Source: Microbacterium maritypicum MF109
GTDB lineage: Bacteria > Actinomycetota > Actinomycetes > Actinomycetales > Microbacteriaceae
Assembly: GCF_000455825.1 (NCBI RefSeq)
Contig: NZ_ATAO01000002.1
Coordinates: 62,001 to 126,000 of the forward strand
Direction: 5' to 3'
DNA length: 64,000 nucleotides
The notes beneath the pieces are model-generated. The model was not told where the DNA came from and did not search any database. It worked only from the letters and a program-made list of their open reading frames with translations. The position numbers were made by a program, and so were the translations under genes. Each line of letters starts with the position of its first letter. The first letter of the stretch is position 1. This document shows, one piece after another, positions 59,636 through 64,000 of the stretch.

Positions 59636-61423
59636 TCACCCTCCCTGGGTCGACAGCGGAATGGGCGACGAGCTGCGCGCCCGACCGATGGGATTGTCGA
59701 GCGTTCCGGCGTACATGAGGGAAGCGGACTGGTCCGCGAGGTCCACCATGCGCAGCGTGTTGCGCAGTTGCAGACGATTCAGGCACGAATGGGCGAATGC
59801 ATCGGCCCGCAGATCGACGAGTGACTCGAGGTCGGGATGCCCATCGGCATGCTCATCGACCGTCTCTCCGACCAGGCGCCAGAAGTCCCCCTCAGTCAGG
59901 GTGCCGTCGATGTGGAGGATGCCCGCCAGGTGCCGGAGCACCCCATCGAAGACGTCGGTGAAGACGGCGAGCGCCTTCTCCTCGTCGCCGACGGGGGCGA
60001 CGATGCGTCGCACCTCCTCCGGCAGCGTGCGCTCGGACAGGAGCGCCACTTCCTCACCGATGTCCTTCATGAACACACCGGTCGGCACGTTCCCCTCGAG
60101 GATGAGGATGAGGTTCTCGCCGTGCGGCATGAACGCGAGATCGTGGGCCAGCAGGCTGTGCACGATCGGCCGGAGATACGCGCGAAGGAACCGGTGGACC
60201 CACGCGGTCGCGGGGATACCGGAAGCACGGATGAGCGTGGTGACCACCGAGACGCCCTCGCTGTCGCGATGCAGGAGCGACGCCAGAGTCGCCAGTCGCT
60301 CAGCCCCGGCTGCCAACGGCACAGGGCTCTCACGCCAGAGGGCGGCCAGCATCTTGCGGTGGGCGGACGGCTGTGCGGTGCGGTGGTACACGTCGCCCGT
60401 GTAGCCGATCGACGCGCGCTCCCGGAGCACTCGGAAGCCGGCATCCGCGAATGTCGGGTCGGCGGCCACGAGCTCGGCCACCCAGTCGTTGATCGCGGGT
60501 GTGACGCGCATGTACGCCGGAGAGAGCCCCCGAAGGAACCCCATGTTCTGCACAGCGAGCGCCGTCTTCACGTAGTGCCGATGCGGATGGGAGACGTTGA
60601 ACATGGTGCGCACCGATTGCTGGGCGCGATAGTCGTCTTCGCTCTCGCCGATGTAGACGAGGTCGCGTCGGGCGAGGTCGGGGGCGAAGGTGATGGTCAC
60701 GCGGTTCTCCCACTGCCACGGGTGCACCGGCAGCAGGTGGAAGTCGGCCGGCTCCTCGCCGAGGTCGCGAAGACGGGTGGCGAAGCGATCGCGTTCGGTC
60801 GGACTCAACTCGCCCGAAAGCAGGGTCTCCTCGGTGAGATCGGCGCCGAGGGCCAGATGCGATGCTGACCGTCGCGCGGCGACCCACACCAGGCGGAACG
60901 ACCGGGCGGCCTCGGGAGCGAAGGTGGCATGATCCGAGACACCGAAGCCGATGCGCCCGTTGTTCGCGACGAAACCAGGGTGCCCCTCGGTCATCGCCGC
61001 CTCGATCGTCTGGAAGTCGGCGCCGGCCAGCTCCCGCGCCGACAGCCCACCCCGCGCGATCTTGAACATCGAGCCGGCGAGCGTGGACGCGATCTCTTCC
61101 AGGTACAACGGGAGAAGCTCATCCGACAGGCCGAGGGTCGGCTGCAGCTCGAGGATCAGCTGCTGCGCGTCCAGCACGGCATCTGTACCGTCGATGAGGC
61201 GACGGATGCTGCTCTCCTCGATGATCCAGTGCTCCAGCTCGGTACGCATGGCGCGGAACCGGTACTCGACGGCGGTGGAGGGCACACCGACGCGCCAACC
61301 ATCGCCGGAGGGCTCCGGGGCGATCAGCCGTTCGTGGCTGAACTCCGCGAGAGCCTTGGCCACCAGGTGACGCTGTGCGCGCTCCAGCGAATCGATCGTC
61401 AGGTGGGCGGCGGGGGCGATCAT
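59636..61423 (-). CDS. desD: NIS siderophore synthetase (IucA/IucC family), DesD-like
   Basis: The 595-aa ATP-dependent synthetase has the IucA/IucC features: MTEGHPGFVANNGRIGFGVS (conserved H-P-x-x-K-x-R-x-G region, here with the usual Lys replaced), LLPVHPWQWENRV, SVRTMFNVSHPHRHYVKTAL, and the C-terminal FhuF-like extension with FMPHGENLILIL and GVFMKDIGEE. By position after the DesC-like gene it should join N-hydroxy-N-succinyl- or acetylcadaverine into a ferrioxamine-type macrocycle. The start at ATG 61423 overlaps the desC stop by ATGA. It is the last gene of the operon. Confidence 0.9.
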   Translation of the reverse strand: MIAPAAHLTIDSLERAQRHLVAKALAEFSHERLIAPEPSGDGWRVGVPSTAVEYRFRAMRTELEHWIIEESSIRRLIDGTDAVLDAQQLILELQPTLGLSDELLPLYLEEIASTLAGSMFKIARGGLSARELAGADFQTIEAAMTEGHPGFVANNGRIGFGVSDHATFAPEAARSFRLVWVAARRSASHLALGADLTEETLLSGELSPTERDRFATRLRDLGEEPADFHLLPVHPWQWENRVTITFAPDLARRDLVYIGESEDDYRAQQSVRTMFNVSHPHRHYVKTALAVQNMGFLRGLSPAYMRVTPAINDWVAELVAADPTFADAGFRVLRERASIGYTGDVYHRTAQPSAHRKMLAALWRESPVPLAAGAERLATLASLLHRDSEGVSVVTTLIRASGIPATAWVHRFLRAYLRPIVHSLLAHDLAFMPHGENLILILEGNVPTGVFMKDIGEEVALLSERTLPEEVRRIVAPVGDEEKALAVFTDVFDGVLRHLAGILHIDGTLTEGDFWRLVGETVDEHADGHPDLESLVDLRADAFAHSCLNRLQLRNTLRMVDLADQSASLMYAGTLDNPIGRARSSSPIPLSTQGG

Positions 61424-62001
61424 GCGCGTCCCTCTCGGTCGAGGCGGATCAGGTCGGACGCCGCGAAGCCGGCGCGGGTGCACACCGAGAGCATCGCGGT
61501 CTTGAGGTGCCCGCCCTCGTCGATGACGACGTGGCGCACCTCGTCGAAGCCGGCGCGCACGTTCTTCGCGCGGATGCGCGCGTTGCGCACATCCGGTTCG
61601 ACGACCACGCGCTCCGCGCCGAGCTCATCGAAGCACCACGACATCACGGCGGCGAACACCGCATCGGTCAGCCCGTGTCGGGGGTCCTCGCCCGGAGGCG
61701 ACACCAGGACGTGCATGCCGATGTCGCCCGGCACCGCGTCGTGGACCTCTGTCAGCAGCACCTGCGCCGGGTCATAGGTCTCGGCGTAGAACAGCGGGAC
61801 CTCGTCGACCAGCCCGAGCCACGCCTGCTGGGCGGGATCAGCATCGACAGCGGCGAGATAGGCCGCGACGGCGGGGACATCCAGGTCGGTCATGCCCCAG
61901 TACGCCGAATGGGGATCGGCCAGCCAGCGGTGCAGGATAGCCGCGTCCCGAAGGGGGCTGGCGACGGTGAGCGATACTCCGATCCCGGTCGTCGTCGTCA
62001 T
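61420..62001 (-). CDS. desC: GNAT N-acyltransferase, DesC-like
   Basis: The 193-aa acetyltransferase of the siderophore type (IucB/RhbD-like) has LHRWLADPHSAYWGM at the N terminus, VPLFYAETYDPAQ, the CoA-binding stretch GDIGMHVLVSPPGEDPRHGL, and AERVVVEPDVRNARIRAKNV. In the des pathway it acylates N-hydroxycadaverine with acetyl- or succinyl-CoA. It is coupled by ATGA overlaps to desB upstream and desD downstream. Confidence 0.88.
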   Translation of the reverse strand: MTTTTGIGVSLTVASPLRDAAILHRWLADPHSAYWGMTDLDVPAVAAYLAAVDADPAQQAWLGLVDEVPLFYAETYDPAQVLLTEVHDAVPGDIGMHVLVSPPGEDPRHGLTDAVFAAVMSWCFDELGAERVVVEPDVRNARIRAKNVRAGFDEVRHVVIDEGGHLKTAMLSVCTRAGFAASDLIRLDREGRA

Positions 62002-63323
62002 CGCACGACCGCCCCGGGCACGGTGGACTCCCGGAGGGCATCGGCGGGGACACCGAAGTCCTGGAACGCGATGCGGCGCTCGATCGGGTAGACCTCTCGA
62101 CCGAGGATCGACGAGAGGATCGACGAGTTGCGCCAGGCGCCGAAGCCGAGGTCCGGGGCGGTCAACCCATGGGTGTGCTCTTCACCGTTCTGCACGAAGA
62201 CCCGCCCGCGTCCGCCGTCGACGCTGTAGTCGCGCGCGACGTCCATCCTGCCCAGAGCATCCCAGTCCAGACGGTCGGCGATGCCCTGCAGGAAAGGCGG
62301 CGTCTGGGCAGAGTACCCCGTGGCGAGGATGAGCGAGGCCGTCTCCCTGTCGTGCTGCTCTCCGAGCTGGCCGTGCCGCAACGAGAGCCGGAAGCGCACG
62401 CCGTCCCACTCGGCGGCGGTGACCTCGGTATCGGCGAGGAGCGTCGTGGGCACTGGACCTTCGGCGCTGAGCCGATAGAGGGTGTCGTAGATGTCGTCGA
62501 TGAGGTCGCAGGAGACACCCTTGTAGAGGCTCCGCTGCTCCCGACTCAGGTGCTGCCGCAGTGCGAGGGGAAGGCGATGGAAGTGATCGGTGTACTCCGG
62601 TGAGGTCATCTCCAGGGTGAGCTTCGTGTACTCCATGGGGAAGAACCGCGGCGACCGGGTGATCCAGTCGAGACGATAGCCGCCCTCGCGCGCGCCCTCG
62701 AGGAGATCGCGGTAGATCTCGGCCGCCGACTGGCCGCTGCCGACCACCGTGATCGAATCCGTCGCGCGAAGCGCATCACGATTCTCCAGGTATGCCGAGC
62801 TGTGCACGGCACGGCCGGAGATGTCGCGGAGAGCCGTCGGGATCGTGGGGCTCGTGCCGACCCCGACGACGACGTGTCGGGCGCGCAGTGTGCGCTCCTC
62901 GCCGGTGTCGGTGCGCATCGCCTGCACGATGTAGACGTCGTCGACAGGGTCATGCTCGACCCGCACGACCTCGTGATTCCAGTGCAGCTGGTGCAGCTGC
63001 TCGGCCGCCCAGCGGCAGTACGCGTCATATTCGGTACGCAGCGCATAGAAGCTCTCACGGATGTAGAACGGGTAGAGCCGCCCCGATTGCTTCAACCAGT
63101 TGAGGAAGGAGAAGCGCGAGGTGGGATCGGCCATAGTGACCAGGTCGGCCAGGAACGGCACCTGGATGGTCGAGCCCTCGATCATCATCCCGGGGTGCCA
63201 TCGGAAGCATTCCGCACGGTCGAGGAACACCGCGTCCACCCCGAGCGGATCCGCGAGACAGGCGAGCCCCAGGTTGAACGGGCCGATGCCGATGCCGACG
63301 ACGTCGTGCACGTGCGCGGTCAT
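61998..63323 (-). CDS. desB: Lysine/ornithine N-monooxygenase family, DesB-like
   Basis: The 441-aa flavin monooxygenase has the FAD motif VVGIGIGPFNLGLACLA, the substrate region PFLADLVTMADPTSRFSFLN, the NADPH motif ITVVGSGQSAAEIYRDLLEG, and the C-terminal ATGYSAQTP. It is of the IucD/RhbE/DesB group. Position between a PLP decarboxylase and the acyltransferase indicates hydroxylation of cadaverine. It overlaps both neighbours by 4 nt. Confidence 0.92.
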   Translation of the reverse strand: MTAHVHDVVGIGIGPFNLGLACLADPLGVDAVFLDRAECFRWHPGMMIEGSTIQVPFLADLVTMADPTSRFSFLNWLKQSGRLYPFYIRESFYALRTEYDAYCRWAAEQLHQLHWNHEVVRVEHDPVDDVYIVQAMRTDTGEERTLRARHVVVGVGTSPTIPTALRDISGRAVHSSAYLENRDALRATDSITVVGSGQSAAEIYRDLLEGAREGGYRLDWITRSPRFFPMEYTKLTLEMTSPEYTDHFHRLPLALRQHLSREQRSLYKGVSCDLIDDIYDTLYRLSAEGPVPTTLLADTEVTAAEWDGVRFRLSLRHGQLGEQHDRETASLILATGYSAQTPPFLQGIADRLDWDALGRMDVARDYSVDGGRGRVFVQNGEEHTHGLTAPDLGFGAWRNSSILSSILGREVYPIERRIAFQDFGVPADALRESTVPGAVVR

Positions 63324-64000
63324 GCCGTCGCCTCCGCGGCGACGAGATCCGGCGATATGCCCGCGAGAGCAGTCGCCGCGTCCTTCACGATGTCCAGGAT
63401 CGTTCGGACGTCGTCGAGGGTGGCTTCCGGGTTGAGGAGAGTCAGTTTCAGGCAGGGCCGTCCGTCGATCACCGTCTTCGCGACGAGTGCACGGCCGGAT
63501 TCGAAGAGCACGCGCCGGACCCCCGCGACGAGCTCATCCTGCACTGCGGGCGGCACATCCCCGGGACGCGCGCGGAAGAGCACGGTGCTGAGCTGGGTGC
63601 GACCCACCAGCTCGAGTTCGGGATCGGCGTCGACCAGATCGCCGGCGGCCGTGGCGAGATCGATGACCGCGTCGAACAGCTCGCCGACCTGCGCCGTCCC
63701 CATCGATCGGAGCGTCGCCCACAGCTTCAGCGCGTCGAAACGGCGCGTGGTCTGCAGCGACTTGTCCACCTGATTGGGTTCGTCGTTCTCCCGCGGGTTG
63801 AGGTAATCGGCGTGCCAGGCGCCCGCAACCAGATCCCGGGGGTCGCGCACGAGCAGGGCGCTGGAGGAGACGGGCTGGAAGAAGCTCTTGTGGAAATCGA
63901 CGGTGACGGACCGTGCCCGTTCGATGCCTGCAAGAAGGTGCCGGCGCCGGGACGAGACCAGGAGTCCTCCTCCGTAGGCAGCGTCGACGTGCAGCCACAG
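63320..64000 (-). CDS. desA: PLP-dependent decarboxylase, DesA-like (partial)
   Basis: The C-terminal 226 residues of a group II pyridoxal-phosphate decarboxylase; the gene begins outside the window. Visible are the cofactor Asp in LHVDAAYGG and the Schiff-base Lys in VTVDFHKSFFQPVSSSALLV, then RFDALKLWATLRSMG and the family C terminus. At the head of a desBCD-like operon it most probably decarboxylates lysine to cadaverine. The promoter and any iron box (DmdR/IdeR) would lie beyond 64000. Confidence 0.9.
   Translation of the reverse strand: MWLHVDAAYGGGLLVSSRRRHLLAGIERARSVTVDFHKSFFQPVSSSALLVRDPRDLVAGAWHADYLNPRENDEPNQVDKSLQTTRRFDALKLWATLRSMGTAQVGELFDAVIDLATAAGDLVDADPELELVGRTQLSTVLFRARPGDVPPAVQDELVAGVRRVLFESGRALVAKTVIDGRPCLKLTLLNPEATLDDVRTILDIVKDAATALAGISPDLVAAEATA

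Overview
The window is high-GC DNA with short intergenic gaps, many 4-bp ATGA overlaps, leaderless promoters and actinobacterial gene families (DesK-type kinase, NIS siderophore operon, CNNM/CorC protein, TerC under a yybP-ykoY-type leader, DUF418, DUF6611-like, HrpB). This fits a Microbacterium-like actinobacterium (family Microbacteriaceae). The genus is an inference from gene content; no rRNA gene is in view.

Positions 1-20530 are ordinary chromosome. They hold an Ogt alkyltransferase, an alpha/beta hydrolase, an Erm-type 23S rRNA methyltransferase with a possible leader peptide, a two-component system with two matching palindromes at its kinase gene, a small exporter, an ArsR-CDF metal-efflux operon with a clear operator, metabolic genes (SDR, ureohydrolase), a CNNM/CBS protein, TerC with a Mn-type riboswitch, an amino-acid permease, a GntR regulator divergent from a BASS/arsenite-type transporter, a fatty-acid desaturase, an epimerase, two coupled paralogous hypothetical genes, a VOC protein, a DUF6611-like membrane protein and a DUF418 membrane protein.

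Positions 20531-45687 are a 25.2-kb Tn7-like transposon whose ends can be placed to the base. It has near-identical terminal repeats (TGTCCGATCTC...), an array of about 20-bp repeats at the right end that look like TnsB sites, and a perfect 5-bp target duplication (CCGTC at 20526-20530 and 45688-45692). It sits in the last two codons of the DUF418 gene. Removing it restores the ending ...T-V-A-stop. The transposition genes (TnsA, TnsB, TnsC and two TniQ) run leftward from the right end. TnsB carries a -1 frameshift at an A5 run.

The cargo is defence-like. An operon on the + strand encodes a 952-aa protein, a 362-aa protein, a giant DUF1998 helicase resembling Druantia DruE, and a Cas4/AddB-like Fe-S PD-(D/E)XK nuclease. 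It runs tail-to-tail, with overlapping stop codons, into a - strand operon of a GHKL ATPase and a DUF4338 protein resembling Druantia DruA. A large protein with a HEPN-type RNase motif, a membrane-anchored coiled-coil protein, two small DNA-binding or zinc-finger-like genes and an XRE regulator complete the cargo. I read this as an unusual Druantia type I-like system with added nuclease and GHKL components, carried by a Tn7-like element.

Positions 45688-64000 return to chromosome: the terminator separated from DUF418, a MarR regulator, a flotillin-like protein, HrpB helicase, a TetR-regulated ABC-2 exporter with a leaderless promoter and operator, an AAA ATPase, L-serine ammonia-lyase, an APH(3'')-like kinase, a succinate dehydrogenase/fumarate reductase-like flavoprotein with a divergent LysR regulator, and a desferrioxamine-type siderophore operon (desA-desB-desC-desD order) that runs off the right edge.
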